Assembly (NCBI RefSeq): GCF_041270065.1
Contig: NZ_CP065958.1
Location: 7,626,001 to 7,690,000 of the forward strand
Length of the DNA: 64,000 bases
Origin: Streptomyces fradiae
GTDB taxonomy: Bacteria; Actinomycetota; Actinomycetes; Streptomycetales; Streptomycetaceae
Reading direction: 5' to 3'
The notes below the pieces were generated by a model. It was not told where the DNA came from, did not search any database, and saw only the letters and a program-made list of their open reading frames with translations. Shown piece by piece: positions 1 through 8,637 of the stretch; position 1 is the stretch's first letter, and each line of letters begins with the position of its first letter. Made by a program: the position numbers and the translations under genes.

Positions 1-939
1 GACACCACCCACCCGGTGAACGACGTCGACCTCGCGCTGTCCGGCCCGGCGGCGGGCTCCGCCGGTCGCTACCTCGACACGCTGTGGGACTGGACCTGTC
101 GCAACAAGAGCAACTGGACCGCCGTCTGGTTCGCCTCCTCCAACGGTGCGGGCTGCCTGCCCACCCTGCCCCGGTCTGCCGCCCCGTCCGCCGACGGTGA
201 CATTCCCGCCCTCGCGGTGGGCGGCCTCGGCGTCGGGATCAGGCAGAGCGACCCGTCCTCGTCGTTCCAGCCCGTCCTACCGAAGGCCGCCGACACCACC
301 TGTGGATTCGGTGTGCGTGACCACACCAACTCCGACCGCGACTACGACACGGTCAACCCGGAGGAGAGCGCCCTGCGGGCACTGGTCGCGAGCGCGACCG
401 AGCACGTCGAGATCTCGCAGCAGGACCTGAACGCGACCTGCCCGCCGCTGCCCCGCTACGACGTCCGGCTCTACGACACACTCGCCGCGAAACTCGCCGC
501 CGGTGTGAAGGTGCGCATCGTCGTCAGCGACCCGGCCAACCGGGGCACCATCGGCAGCGGCGGCTACTCGCAGATCAAGTCGCTGTCCGAGGTGAGCGAC
601 GCCCTGCGCGGCCGCCTCACGGCCCTGACCGGTGACGTGCCGAAGGCAAGGGCCGCGATGTGCCGGAACCTGCAGCTCGCGACCTTCCGCGCCTCGGACA
701 AGCCGACGTGGGCGGACGGCAAGCCGTACGCCCAGCACCACAAGCTGGTCTCGGTGGACGACTCGGCCTTCTACATCGGCTCGAAGAACCTGTACCCCTC
801 CTGGCTCCAGGACTTCGGCTACGTGATCGAAAGCCCCGTCGCCGCGCGTCAGCTGGCGGACGGGTTGCTCGCGCCGCAGTGGCGGTACTCGCAGGCGACG
901 GCGACGTACGACTACACGCGCGGCGTCTGCCGGGGCTGA
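1..939 (+). CDS. Phospholipase D, C-terminal half (5' end outside window)
   Basis: The reading frame is open from base 1, so the gene starts upstream; 312 codons remain of a family that is usually about 540 residues. The product hydrolyses or transphosphatidylates phospholipids and is normally secreted by Streptomyces. The second HKD motif is visible as HHKLVSVDD (about residues 246-254 of this fragment: H246, K248, D253), followed by [18 protein letters not shown], which is characteristic of Streptomyces phospholipase D. Cysteines are spread along the fragment as expected for a secreted enzyme. The first HKD motif and the signal peptide must lie in the missing part. A strong hairpin follows the stop codon by 14 bases. 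Identification is firm; only the left end is unknown. Confidence 0.93.
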   Translation, partial: DTTHPVNDVDLALSGPAAGSAGRYLDTLWDWTCRNKSNWTAVWFASSNGAGCLPTLPRSAAPSADGDIPALAVGGLGVGIRQSDPSSSFQPVLPKAADTTCGFGVRDHTNSDRDYDTVNPEESALRALVASATEHVEISQQDLNATCPPLPRYDVRLYDTLAAKLAAGVKVRIVVSDPANRGTIGSGGYSQIKSLSEVSDALRGRLTALTGDVPKARAAMCRNLQLATFRASDKPTWADGKPYAQHHKLVSVDDSAFYIGSKNLYPSWLQDFGYVIESPVAARQLADGLLAPQWRYSQATATYDYTRGVCRG

Positions 940-953
940 CGCCCGCCCGACCG

Positions 954-989
954 GCACCTCGGGTCAGCGTGTGCGCTGACCCGAGGTGC
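954..989 (+). terminator. Terminator hairpin after phospholipase D
   Basis: A perfect 16-bp inverted repeat (954-969 with 974-989) encloses a TGTG loop. It starts 14 bases after the phospholipase stop codon. There is no T-tract, which is usual for terminators in high-GC actinomycetes. Confidence 0.85.
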
Positions 990-1143
990 ACACCCGGCGC
1001 TGCGCACGGAGGCGGTGGACCCGCGCGGCTGCCGGCGTCGCGGCCAAGCTCGGGGCGACGTGTGCGTCGGGGGCGGCCGGAGCGGCCCCGTTCCACCAGT
1101 GGCCGCCTGCCGTGGAGGAGTGGGCGCGCATCACGGTGAGATA

Positions 1144-1198
1144 CGAAGACCTCCGTGCGGTGTGGTCCTGGACGCCTCCACCCCACCGGAGGTCTTCG
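1144..1198. repeat. 12-bp inverted repeat with a 31-base spacer
   Basis: CGAAGACCTCCG at 1144-1155 is matched by its exact reverse complement at 1187-1198. It lies between the converging phospholipase D gene and the DinB-like gene and ends about 38 bases from the stop codon of the latter. It may be that gene's terminator or a remnant of a small element. No other repeat copy was noticed. Confidence 0.5.
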
Positions 1199-1235
1199 CG
1201 TGATCAGGGCCCAGTCGCGTCAGCAACCCTGCGGG

Positions 1236-1841
1236 TCAGTGCCCCTGGGCCGGGGACCAGTCAGGACGGCGGCCGCTGAGGCCGATCACGCGGTCCAGCA
1301 GGGGCGCGCCGTCCGGTACCGCGACGACCGGCCCGAAGAACCCCTCGCCGGAAGCGTCATCAGCCGGAGTCAGCAGACCCTCGGAGACCCGGAGCTCCTC
1401 CTCACTCACCTCGTAGCTCTGGCCGCTCGCCCGCGCCAGGTCCCAGCCGTGGATCAGCAGTTCGTCGAGCGCGACCCGGCCCATGACGGCGGCCGGCAGG
1501 TCGATGCCGCCCGCCTGCGTGTTCCCCACCCATGCGTCCGGCTCCCGCCAGGCGGCCGCCAGCTCGTTCAGCGCCTTCGGCAGGGCCGTCCGCCAGTCGT
1601 CCGCCAGTACCGGACGGGATGAGCCGGGCGGTGTGCCGGTCGTCGGCCCGAACTGTTTGCGGGCCGCGTCGCGGAAGGCGACGCTCAGCCCGGCGACATG
1701 AGCGAGTAGCTCCCGCACCGCGTACTCGGGGCAGGGCGTCGGGTCGTCGAGCCGCTCGTCGTCGATGCCCTCGGCGAGCCGGGCGACGCGCTCCGCGGCC
1801 GCCCCCAGGTCGATCGGTGTCATGCGTGATGTGTTGTCCAT
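1236..1841 (-). CDS. TIGR03086-type DinB-like metal-binding protein
   Basis: The 201-residue product resembles the actinobacterial TIGR03086 / mycothiol-dependent maleylpyruvate isomerase N-terminal family, helical-bundle proteins that bind a divalent metal through three histidines. The family marks visible here are DDPTPCPEYAVRELLAHVAG near the N-terminus and ALDELLIHGWDLARA in the second half. Many members are thiol-dependent transferases, but the substrate of this one cannot be read from sequence. Two ATG codons compete for the start (1841 and 1823); neither has a strong ribosome binding site, and family members often begin at the second. The gene is monocistronic on the minus strand with unannotated DNA on both sides. 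Confidence 0.8.
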   Translation of the reverse strand: MDNTSRMTPIDLGAAAERVARLAEGIDDERLDDPTPCPEYAVRELLAHVAGLSVAFRDAARKQFGPTTGTPPGSSRPVLADDWRTALPKALNELAAAWREPDAWVGNTQAGGIDLPAAVMGRVALDELLIHGWDLARASGQSYEVSEEELRVSEGLLTPADDASGEGFFGPVVAVPDGAPLLDRVIGLSGRRPDWSPAQGH

Positions 1842-2308
1842 GCAGGGCGGACCGCCGGGGCACCGGAAACTCATCGCTCCGCGCCCATCTGTTCTTTGTA
1901 CGCCCCGAAGGTTCCTGCCCTGGGCGGCCCGGCACCGCCGCCGCCTGATCTGGTGGTCGATCACCTGCGGGGCGGTCCTGCTGTCCGTGACTGTCCTGTG
2001 GTCCTGGTCGGGGCGGGAGATATGGCCACGAGACCGTTGTACGGGTTGCGGCGGACCCTCCAGCCGGCGAGGAAGCTGCCGAGCATGGTGCCGGTGAGAG
2101 CCCGATGCCCATGGGGAAGAGGACGAGGGAGGCGACCTGGTACCGAATCTGTAGACGTAGGGTGCCGGGCGCCGGGCCCTAGAGGGGTGATGTCGAACTG
2201 TTCGAAGCAGTGCCCGCGTCCCGCCCACTATGCCGTGGCCAGGAGCACGTACGACCGACCCTGAGCGCCGCAGCCACCGTCGAACGGATCTGTCGCGGAC
2301 GCGGAGGG
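1842..2308. other. 467-bp gap holding only a gene remnant
   Basis: No intact gene is visible on either strand between the DinB-like gene and the MASE1 gene. Local codon bias is weak. The only structure I could support is the frameshifted membrane-protein remnant at 1961-2160 on the minus strand, described separately. Confidence 0.5.
1961..2160 (-). pseudogene. Frameshifted remnant of a small membrane protein
   Basis: On the minus strand one frame reads IRYQVASLVLFPMGIGL and a second frame continues TGTMLGSFLAGWRVRRNPYN and then runs to a stop at 1961. The two join smoothly if the dinucleotide repeat CTCTC (about 2096-2100) is reduced to CTC, so a 2-base duplication would explain the break. 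The joined peptide looks like a transmembrane hairpin followed by a basic stop-transfer segment. An in-frame TAG lies upstream near 2180 and there is no plausible start codon, so this is a fragment even without the frameshift. I do not recognise the family. Confidence 0.35.
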
Positions 2309-3343
2309 TCACGGATCCCGGTGTCCGCCGGGTGGGGCTGCCCGGCTCTCGGTGGGCTCGGGCGGGGGCCCGGCGGGCGGACCCGGCGAGGGCTGGCCCG
2401 CCGCGAGGTGCTCCAGGACCTCCGCCAGTTCCTCGCAGGCGCGGCGCACCGAACGGCGGGTCGCACGCTGCTCGGTGATGACGGAGGCGAGGAGCAGTGC
2501 GGTCAGGGCGGCCGAACCGTTGAACGTCTGGAGCTTGACCATGATCTCGACGTCCGACAGGCGGAAGAACGCACCCTGGTCGGAGGTTGCCACGACGGTG
2601 GCGAGTACGGACGCGAAGAGCGCGCACAGCACGCTGCCGGCGAGCTGGAAGCGGAGCGCTGCCCAGACCAGCAGGGGGAAGACGAGGAAGAGCAGGCCCA
2701 TCGGACTGAGCACGGCCAGGGGGACGAGAACCAGGGTCGTCAGCCCCAGAAAGGCCGCCTCCTTCCAGCGCCGTACCCGGAACCGTCCGGCCGGTCCCCT
2801 GAGTACGAGCAGGAGCGGAGCGACGAGCAGAACCCCCATCGTGTCGCCCGCCCACCAGGCCAGCCACACGGCCCAGAACTCGCCCTTGTCCAGGGAGCCT
2901 GTCACCACCTGCAGTCCGACCCCCGCGGTCGCGCTGATCAGCATGGCGCCGAACCCGCCGAGGAAGACCAGCGAGAGTCCGTCCCGCAGCCGCGCCATGT
3001 CCAGCCGGAAGCCGACCCGTCTCAGCAGCAGAAAGGCGCAGAGCGGCGCGACGGTGTTGCTCACCACGGTGACCACTGTGGTGGGCCCAGGGGTGGTGAG
3101 GGAGGCGATGACGAGGAAGGAGCCGAGTGCGATCCCGGGCCAGACCCGCGCGCCGAACAGCAGCAGGGCGGCGACTGCGACGCCGGTGGGCGGCCAGATG
3201 GGGGTGGCCACCACGCCGTCGACGACGAGGCGGCCCAGCAGGCCGAGCCGTCCGGCCGCGTAGTAGCAGACCGCCACAGCCAGCGAAATCAGCGCCGCCT
3301 CGGTAAAGGGCCGGAACTGCCGAATAACCAACACGCCAGCCAT
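2309..3343 (-). CDS. MASE1-domain integral membrane protein
   Basis: The 344-residue protein is almost entirely membrane-spanning, with about eight hydrophobic segments, and carries MASE1 features (WPPTGVAVAALLLFGARVWPG near residue 50, then LAWWAGDTMGVLLVAPLLL). MASE1 is a predicted sensory membrane module usually fused to a GGDEF, kinase or phosphatase output domain. Here the protein ends with a short helical tail (VRRACEELAEVLEHLA) and a Pro/Gly-rich end, so it has no output domain of its own. It lies 164 bases downstream of a SpoIIE-type phosphatase gene on the same strand, which is a candidate partner. The ATG at 3343 was chosen because translation upstream of it looks non-coding and runs into the 16-bp tandem repeat. 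Confidence 0.8.
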   Translation of the reverse strand: MAGVLVIRQFRPFTEAALISLAVAVCYYAAGRLGLLGRLVVDGVVATPIWPPTGVAVAALLLFGARVWPGIALGSFLVIASLTTPGPTTVVTVVSNTVAPLCAFLLLRRVGFRLDMARLRDGLSLVFLGGFGAMLISATAGVGLQVVTGSLDKGEFWAVWLAWWAGDTMGVLLVAPLLLVLRGPAGRFRVRRWKEAAFLGLTTLVLVPLAVLSPMGLLFLVFPLLVWAALRFQLAGSVLCALFASVLATVVATSDQGAFFRLSDVEIMVKLQTFNGSAALTALLLASVITEQRATRRSVRRACEELAEVLEHLAAGQPSPGPPAGPPPEPTESRAAPPGGHRDP

Positions 3344-3402
3344 CAGACACCGGCCGGGCCGCCACGACCGGGAAAGGACCCCTGCGTGTCGGGCGCCGCC
3401 GT

Positions 3403-3450
3403 CCGGCACGAGTCCGGACCGGCACGAGTCCGGACCGGCACGAGTCCGCA
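3403..3450. repeat. Three tandem 16-bp repeats
   Basis: The unit CCGGCACGAGTCCGGA occurs three times head to tail (3403-3418, 3419-3434, 3435-3450; the last copy has one mismatch). A degenerate fourth piece (GAGTCCGGACCGG) follows. The array sits between the phosphatase and MASE1 genes, in the upstream region of MASE1. Confidence 0.85.
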
Positions 3451-3507
3451 CCCGCTGGTGGAGTCCGGACCGGCCCGAGGTCTGGCCCGACCCGGGGCGA
3501 GCCCCCT

Positions 3508-4350
3508 TCACCCCTCGACTGTCGACCGGGCCGGACCGCCGTCATGGCCGACGACCAGGACGGCTGCGTCGTCCTCGTGCCCCACCGTGGCCGCCAGCTT
3601 CATGACGGCGGTGGCGAGCGCGTCGACGTCCAGCCCGGCGACGGCGGTGATCCCGGCGAGCCGCGTCACCCGGTCCAGACCCTCGTCGACGTGGAGCGAG
3701 GGTCCCTCCACCACCCCGTCGGTCAGGAGGACGAAGACACCGTCGGCGGTGAGCAGGTGGCGCGTGGATGGGTAGTCGACGTCGCGGAGCACCCCGAGCG
3801 GAGGCCCGCCCTCGCTGTCGTCGATGCCGGAGCGGCCGTCGGTGGTGGCCCAGATGTGGGGGATGTGACCGGCCCGGGCGCACTCCAGGGTGCCGGCAGC
3901 GGGGTCGAGCCGCAGGAAGGTGCAGGTGGCGAAGAGGTCGGCGCCCAGAGAGATCAGCAGGTCGTTGGTGCGACCGAGCAGCTCTCCCGGGTCTCCGGTG
4001 ACGGAGGCCAGCGCGCGCAGTGCCACGCGGACCTGTCCCATGAAGGCGGCGGCCTCGATGTTGTGCCCCTGCACGTCACCGATGGACATGCCGATCTGCC
4101 CGCCGGGCAGGGAGAAGGCGTCGTACCAGTCACCGCCGACGTTGAGACCGTGGTTGGCGGGCTCATAGCGGACGGCCAGCCGGGCGCCCGGAAAGCTGGG
4201 CAGGTCCGAGGGCAGCATGCCGCGCTGCAGGGCCACGGCGAGCTCGACACGGGAACGCTGCGTCTCGGCCAACTCCCGGGCCCTGGCGGTCAGCGACCCG
4301 AGCCGGGCCAGAAGGTCCTCGCTGTTGTCGGCCGGCCGTCTGCGGAACAT
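3508..4350 (-). CDS. PP2C-family SpoIIE-type serine/threonine phosphatase
   Basis: The 280-residue protein starts with a short helical region (residues 1-45) followed directly by a SpoIIE-type PP2C domain. Metal-binding and core motifs are visible: GGDWYDAF (about residue 72), [10 protein letters not shown] (about 89), [15 protein letters not shown] segment [11 protein letters not shown] (about 156) and [10 protein letters not shown] (about 205). Such enzymes usually dephosphorylate anti-anti-sigma factors. There is no membrane or sensor domain in this protein; the MASE1 gene just downstream is a possible sensory partner. The ATG at 4350 is preceded by GGAG at a good distance. Strong identification; the target is unknown. 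Confidence 0.9.
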   Translation of the reverse strand: MFRRRPADNSEDLLARLGSLTARARELAETQRSRVELAVALQRGMLPSDLPSFPGARLAVRYEPANHGLNVGGDWYDAFSLPGGQIGMSIGDVQGHNIEAAAFMGQVRVALRALASVTGDPGELLGRTNDLLISLGADLFATCTFLRLDPAAGTLECARAGHIPHIWATTDGRSGIDDSEGGPPLGVLRDVDYPSTRHLLTADGVFVLLTDGVVEGPSLHVDEGLDRVTRLAGITAVAGLDVDALATAVMKLAATVGHEDDAAVLVVGHDGGPARSTVEG

Positions 4351-5493
4351 CGATCACTCCGACGTCACGACAATCCTCGCGTCACTCCGTCCCGTCTCCA
4401 GCACGCGGGACCAAGGGGGACCACCTCGGTACGAACAGGTCCTTCCCCACTCTGCCCGGCGGGCACGACGCCCGCATCTCATCGACCCCGCACCCCGGCC
4501 CGAAGGCGCCGCCAGGAGATCCGGGCCCGGATCCGGGCGCCCCTCCTGGGCATCGCCCGCCTCCGCCGGCGGTGAACCTGTCGCCCTGTCGAACGCGTAC
4601 GTGCCCTGCTACGTCGTCACCGCCCCGAAGACGGTCTTCGCCTGTGGCGGCGAAGACGTGAAGAAGGCCGAGCACAAGCACTACGGCGCGTGCCAGCGGC
4701 TGCGGAATCTCGCCGCCGCCGACGACGTCGTGCGCCCCCTGCAGGATCGTGAGATCCGCGTCGACCGCGAGACCCTCACCCTCGGCTACGCGGGCGTGTA
4801 CTCCAGCTTCCTGCGCCACGCCGAAGCCGCCGCTTGCCGGCACGGCCTCGACACCCGCGCGATCCTCGTCGAGGTCGGCCGGCGCAAGATGGTCGGCGGC
4901 CAGGAGGACATGATCACGGACATCGCCCTCGGCCTCGCGGCGGCCGGCTCCGCCGGCTGACCGGGAGAGACCGGCGCCGATCACCTGTGGCCGTTCGGTG
5001 GAGACGGCGTCACCGACGCCAGGGACGGACTCGGCAGGACACCTGCCTGACACGGTCCTGGACGTCAAAGCGCCAGCTCCGGCACTACCACCCGCGTCCG
5101 AGCGTGCTGACGAGTTCTCGTTGACGGGCCACTCCTCGATCTGTTCCCCCGGAGTGTCGTCTCTAGCTCTGCCGCCAGGCGATCTACCCGGTGCCGGAGT
5201 CGAAGGCCGGCAGATCGATGGACCCAACCGTGGGCAGTGATTTCGGTCGAGGGCGCCGTGCGGCTCTGTACGAACTGTCGATGGGCTCCGCCCGCGGACA
5301 GCCCCACCCTGCCGCTCGGCGCAGCGGTGAGCGAGGTGGACGCTCTCGCTAGTGGCTCAACAGGAAGCCCGAGGTGGAGGAGGACATCGAGGTCAGGCGG
5401 GACACGACCATCGTCCGCCCCACTGGCGATCCCCTCCGCACCGTTATGCGGAAGGGGAAGCGCATTTTCAGACAGGTGGACAGACTTGGCGCG
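4351..5493. other. 1.1-kb gene-poor stretch with a degraded gene
   Basis: Between the phosphatase gene and the aldehyde dehydrogenase gene I can support only the aldolase C-terminal fragment at 4712-4960. In the same frame just upstream (about 4590-4711) lies a coding-looking stretch with [16 protein letters not shown] and [12 protein letters not shown] that I do not recognise. From 4961 to 5493 base composition is lower in GC3 and both strands are broken by stops; a short readable stretch around 5350-5480 (EEDIEVRRDTTIVRPTGD) has no start and no known match. The region looks like accumulated gene debris. Confidence 0.5.
4712..4960 (+). pseudogene. C-terminal fragment of 4-hydroxy-2-oxovalerate aldolase
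   Basis: The 82 codons before the stop at 4960 match the communication domain at the C-terminus of DmpG/BphI aldolases: [37 protein letters not shown] and [14 protein letters not shown]. Full-length enzymes have about 340 residues, with the metal-binding catalytic barrel before this part; none of that barrel is encoded upstream. The upstream sequence in the same frame is unrelated and no start codon with a ribosome binding site is evident. The partner acetaldehyde dehydrogenase (DmpF) is also absent. This is a relic of an aromatic meta-cleavage pathway gene. Confidence 0.75.
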
Positions 5494-7017
5494 CTAGAAG
5501 AACCCCACCGCCTTCGGCGAATAGCTCACCAGCAGGTTCTTCGTCTGCTGGTAGTGCTCCAGCATCATCTTGTGGGTCTCCCGTCCGACCCCCGACTGCT
5601 TGTACCCGCCGAAAGCGGCGTGCGCCGGGTACGCGTGGTAGCAGTTGGTCCAGACGCGGCCCGCCTGGATGGCGCGGCCGGCGCGGTAGGCGGTGGTGGC
5701 GTCGCGGGTCCAGACGCCGGCGCCGAGGCCGTAGAGGGTGTCGTTGGCGGTGTGGACGGCGTCGTCGAGGTCGGTGAAGGAGGTGACGGCGACGACGGGG
5801 CCGAAGATCTCCTCCTGGAAGACGCGCATGCGGTTGTCGCCCTCGAAGATGGTGGGCTGGACGTAGAAGCCGCCCGCCAGGTCGCCGCCGTGCTCGACGC
5901 GCTGACCGCCCGTCAGGATCTTGGCGCCCTCCTGCTGGCCGATCTCCAGGTAGGAGAGGATCTTGGCGAGCTGGTCGGCGGAGGCCTGGGCGCCGATCAT
6001 GGTGTCGGTGTCCAGGGGGTGGCCGGGGACGATGGCCTCCGTGCGGGCGATCGCCGCCTGCAGGAAGTCGTGGTAGTGGCCGCGCTGGACGAGGGCGCGG
6101 GAGGGGCAGGTGCAGACCTCGCCCTGGTTGAGGGCGAACATGGTGAAGCCTTCAAGCGCCTTGTCGCGGAAGTCGTCGTCCGCCGCCGACACGTCGTCGA
6201 AGAAGATGTTCGGCGACTTGCCGCCCAGCTCCAGGGTGACCGGCTTCAGGTTCCGCGCCGCGTACTCCATGATCAGGCGGCCCGTGGTCGTCTCGCCGGT
6301 GAAGGCGATCTTCGCGACCCGCGGTGAGGAGGCGAGCGGCTTGCCGGCCTCCTCGCCGAAGCCGTTGACGATGTTGACCACGCCCGGCGGCAGCAGATCC
6401 GCCACCAGGCTCATCCAGAAGTGCACGGAGACCGGGGTCTGTTCGGCCGGCTTGAGGACGACCGCGTTGCCCGCGGCGAGCGCCGGCGCCAGCTTCCACA
6501 CCGCCATCAGGATCGGGAAGTTCCACGGGATGATCTGCGCGACCACGCCCAGCGGCTCGTGGAAGTGGTACGCCACGGTGTCCTCGTCGATCTGGCTGAG
6601 CGCGCCCTCCTGCGCGCGCAGCGCCCCCGCGAAGTAGCGGAAGTGGTCGATGGCCAGCGGGATGTCGGCGGCCAGCGTCTCCCGTACCGGCTTGCCGTTC
6701 TCCCAGCTCTCGGCGACCGCCAGCGCCTCCAGCGAGGCCTCCATCCGGTCGGCGATCCGCAGCAGCACCTGCGCCCGCTCGGCCGGCGCCGTGCGCCCCC
6801 AGGCCGGAGCCGCCGCGTGCGCCGCGTCCAGGGCGCGCTCCACGTCCTCGGCGGTGCCGCGGGCCACCTCCGTGAACGATCGGCCGTCGACCGGGCTCGG
6901 GTTCTCGAAGTACCGGCCGCCCGCCGGGGCCACGTACTCCCCGCCGATCCAGTGGTCGTAACGGCTCGCGTACGACATGAGCGAACCCTCGGTGCCGGGT
7001 GCGGCGAAACGGGTCAT
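5494..7017 (-). CDS. NAD-dependent aldehyde dehydrogenase (AldB/ExaC type)
   Basis: The 507-residue protein is a complete aldehyde dehydrogenase that oxidises an aldehyde to the acid with NAD(P)+. The family motifs are in order: [10 protein letters not shown] (about residue 160), [32 protein letters not shown] (general base Glu) and [11 protein letters not shown] (catalytic Cys). The protein ends in the typical [24 protein letters not shown] lies 9 bases before the ATG at 7017, supporting this start. The GAF-type regulator gene is immediately upstream on the same strand with 45 bases between, an arrangement seen for acetaldehyde/acetoin dehydrogenases. The physiological aldehyde is inferred, not shown. 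Confidence 0.92.
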   Translation of the reverse strand: MTRFAAPGTEGSLMSYASRYDHWIGGEYVAPAGGRYFENPSPVDGRSFTEVARGTAEDVERALDAAHAAAPAWGRTAPAERAQVLLRIADRMEASLEALAVAESWENGKPVRETLAADIPLAIDHFRYFAGALRAQEGALSQIDEDTVAYHFHEPLGVVAQIIPWNFPILMAVWKLAPALAAGNAVVLKPAEQTPVSVHFWMSLVADLLPPGVVNIVNGFGEEAGKPLASSPRVAKIAFTGETTTGRLIMEYAARNLKPVTLELGGKSPNIFFDDVSAADDDFRDKALEGFTMFALNQGEVCTCPSRALVQRGHYHDFLQAAIARTEAIVPGHPLDTDTMIGAQASADQLAKILSYLEIGQQEGAKILTGGQRVEHGGDLAGGFYVQPTIFEGDNRMRVFQEEIFGPVVAVTSFTDLDDAVHTANDTLYGLGAGVWTRDATTAYRAGRAIQAGRVWTNCYHAYPAHAAFGGYKQSGVGRETHKMMLEHYQQTKNLLVSYSPKAVGFF

Positions 7018-7062
7018 GGGCAGGACCTCCCTCGGACCGCGCCGGCCGCCCTCGGCCGGCGT

Positions 7063-8358
7063 TCACGGCCGATGGTGCGCGCCCCGACGTTGCAACCCCG
7101 TTGCACCGGCGCACAGTTCCGCGTCCAGAGCGGCCAGTCTGGCCCGTACCGCCGGTGCCTGGGCGGCGGGTACGGCCGAGGCGAGCGCCCGCCACACCGT
7201 CACGTCGTCCTCGCCCCACGCGCTGTACGCCCAGTCCGCCAGCAGCCCCGGATCGCCCCGGTCCACCAGCGCCGCCCGCAGCCGCCCGGCGAGCCGTTCC
7301 CGCAGCCGTACGACACCCGGCGCGCACGAGGACGGCAGCAGCGGCCCCGCGTACCCGCCCAGCGCCGTCGCCACCGCCCCCGAGGACAGCCGGCGGTCCA
7401 CCGCGGCGAAGTCCGCGTCGACGTCCGCCGTCAGACGGTACGGACGCGAGGCGAGGAGCTCCGGGCCGAGCAGGCCCCGCAGCCGGGACAGCTCCGCCCG
7501 CAGGGTGACCGGGGTGACCGACTCGTCCTCGTACAGGAGCGTGAGCAGCTCCTCCCCGGACACCCCCTCCGGGCGCTGCGCCAGGATCACCAGGAGCTCG
7601 CTGTGCCGGCGGCTCAGCCGCAGCCGCCGCCCCGCGATGTGCAGCAGCGCCTCGTCCCTGCCGAGCGCCGTGAGCCGGGGCCGGCCGCCGGCCGCCGGGG
7701 CGGGGGAGACCAGGGCGAGCTGCGACTCCGCCGCCCGCGCCACCGCCTGCACGAACGCCAGGCTGTGCGGATGCGCGAGCCCCGCCCCGCCGGTGATGTC
7801 CACCGCCCCGAGCAGCCGCCCGCTGTGCGGATCGTGCACCGGCGCCGCGGCGCACGTCCAGGCCTGCACCGGCCGCCGGAAGTGCTCCGCCGCGCACACC
7901 TGCACCGGCCGGTCCACCGCCATGGCCGTCCCCGGGGCGTTCGTCCCCGCCGCCGACTCCGACCAGCGCGCCCCCGCGACGAAGTTCATCCCCTGCGCAA
8001 GCCGCAGCGTCCTCGGATGCCCCTCCACCCACAGCATCCGGCCCGCCGCGTCGCACACGGCGAGCAGATGCTCGCCGTCCCGGGCGTACGCCCCCATCAG
8101 CTCCCGCACCACCGGCATCACCGCCGCCAGCGGATGCCCGTCCCGGTGCCCGGCGAGCTCCTCCTCGTCCAGCTCCACCCGTGCCGCGCCGTCCGGGCTC
8201 ACGCGCGCGCGTGCCGAACGCCGCCAGGAATCCGCGACCAGCGGCCGCACGGACGGGGTGCCCGGCGGCGCCCCGGGAGCGGTGCCGGCCGTGAACGCCT
8301 CGTGCGCCCGCCGTACCGCCGCGCCGTCCGTGCCCGCCGCCGATGTCGTCCCGATCAA
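7063..8358 (-). CDS. GAF-domain transcriptional regulator, AcoR-like N-terminus with a winged-helix output
   Basis: The 431-residue protein begins like AcoR/acetaldehyde regulators (VADSWRRSARARVSPDG, then a GAF-like sensor with NFVAGARWSESAAGTNAPGTA and AAPVHDPHSGRLLGAVDIT). It lacks the sigma54 AAA+ domain. In its place, about residues 225-310 read like a winged-helix DNA-binding domain of the SARP/OmpR kind (LRLSRRHSELLVILAQRPEG, LRAELSRLRGLL, RPYRLTADV). The start is a TTG at 8358 with GGGGAGG six bases ahead. It lies directly upstream of the aldehyde dehydrogenase gene, its likely target. Identification of the GAF part is firm; the DNA-binding class is inferred. Confidence 0.85.
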   Translation of the reverse strand: MIGTTSAAGTDGAAVRRAHEAFTAGTAPGAPPGTPSVRPLVADSWRRSARARVSPDGAARVELDEEELAGHRDGHPLAAVMPVVRELMGAYARDGEHLLAVCDAAGRMLWVEGHPRTLRLAQGMNFVAGARWSESAAGTNAPGTAMAVDRPVQVCAAEHFRRPVQAWTCAAAPVHDPHSGRLLGAVDITGGAGLAHPHSLAFVQAVARAAESQLALVSPAPAAGGRPRLTALGRDEALLHIAGRRLRLSRRHSELLVILAQRPEGVSGEELLTLLYEDESVTPVTLRAELSRLRGLLGPELLASRPYRLTADVDADFAAVDRRLSSGAVATALGGYAGPLLPSSCAPGVVRLRERLAGRLRAALVDRGDPGLLADWAYSAWGEDDVTVWRALASAVPAAQAPAVRARLAALDAELCAGATGLQRRGAHHRP

Positions 8359-8504
8359 CTCGGCCTCCCCGTCGAGGTCGTCCGCACCGTGGACGTCATC
8401 GTCATGCGCACACGCGCCGCCGACAAGCGTCCGGACCGGACCGCATATGCGCCCTGACCGATACCGGGCCGGTACCTCTCACCTGGGCGTCACGTAGAGT
8501 GGTG

Positions 8505-8605
8505 CGCGGGCCGTGACTGGCGCTTGAGGTGGATCACCACCGGGGAGCGGCCCGGCGGACGCGCGCATTCCGTGCCTCCGTGCCGCTGCCGTGCGCCTGG
8601 GCGAT
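8505..8605 (+). promoter_or_regulatory. ZTP (pfl motif) riboswitch upstream of folD
   Basis: The conserved blocks of the ZTP/ZMP aptamer are present in order: CCGTGACTGGCG (8511-8522), a hairpin GGTGGATCACCACC (8528-8541), GGGGAGCGGCCC, and after a variable loop the second block TGCGCCTGGGCGA (8592-8604). The pfl motif typically senses ZTP and raises expression of one-carbon metabolism genes; folD is a classical target. The aptamer ends about 33 bases before the folD start, and the intervening AGGAGCTCCC holds the ribosome binding site, so control of translation initiation is possible. No clear terminator was seen in between. Confidence 0.8.
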
Positions 8606-8637
8606 CAACCGGTCAACGACGACGCTCAGGAGCTCCC

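Noticed and set aside
3403..3450. Possible CRISPR-like array at the 16-bp repeats
   Set aside because: The repeats are directly adjacent without spacers and no cas genes are present.
1236..3545. A 769-residue minus-strand frame joining the MASE1 region and the DinB-like protein
   Set aside because: Only its C-terminal 201 residues look like a protein; the rest is the shadow of MASE1 and of intergenic DNA.
4961..5493. Possible small gene encoding EEDIEVRRDTTIVRPTGD around 5350-5480
   Set aside because: It is preceded by an in-frame stop, has no good start, runs into the antisense of the aldehyde dehydrogenase gene and has no recognisable family.
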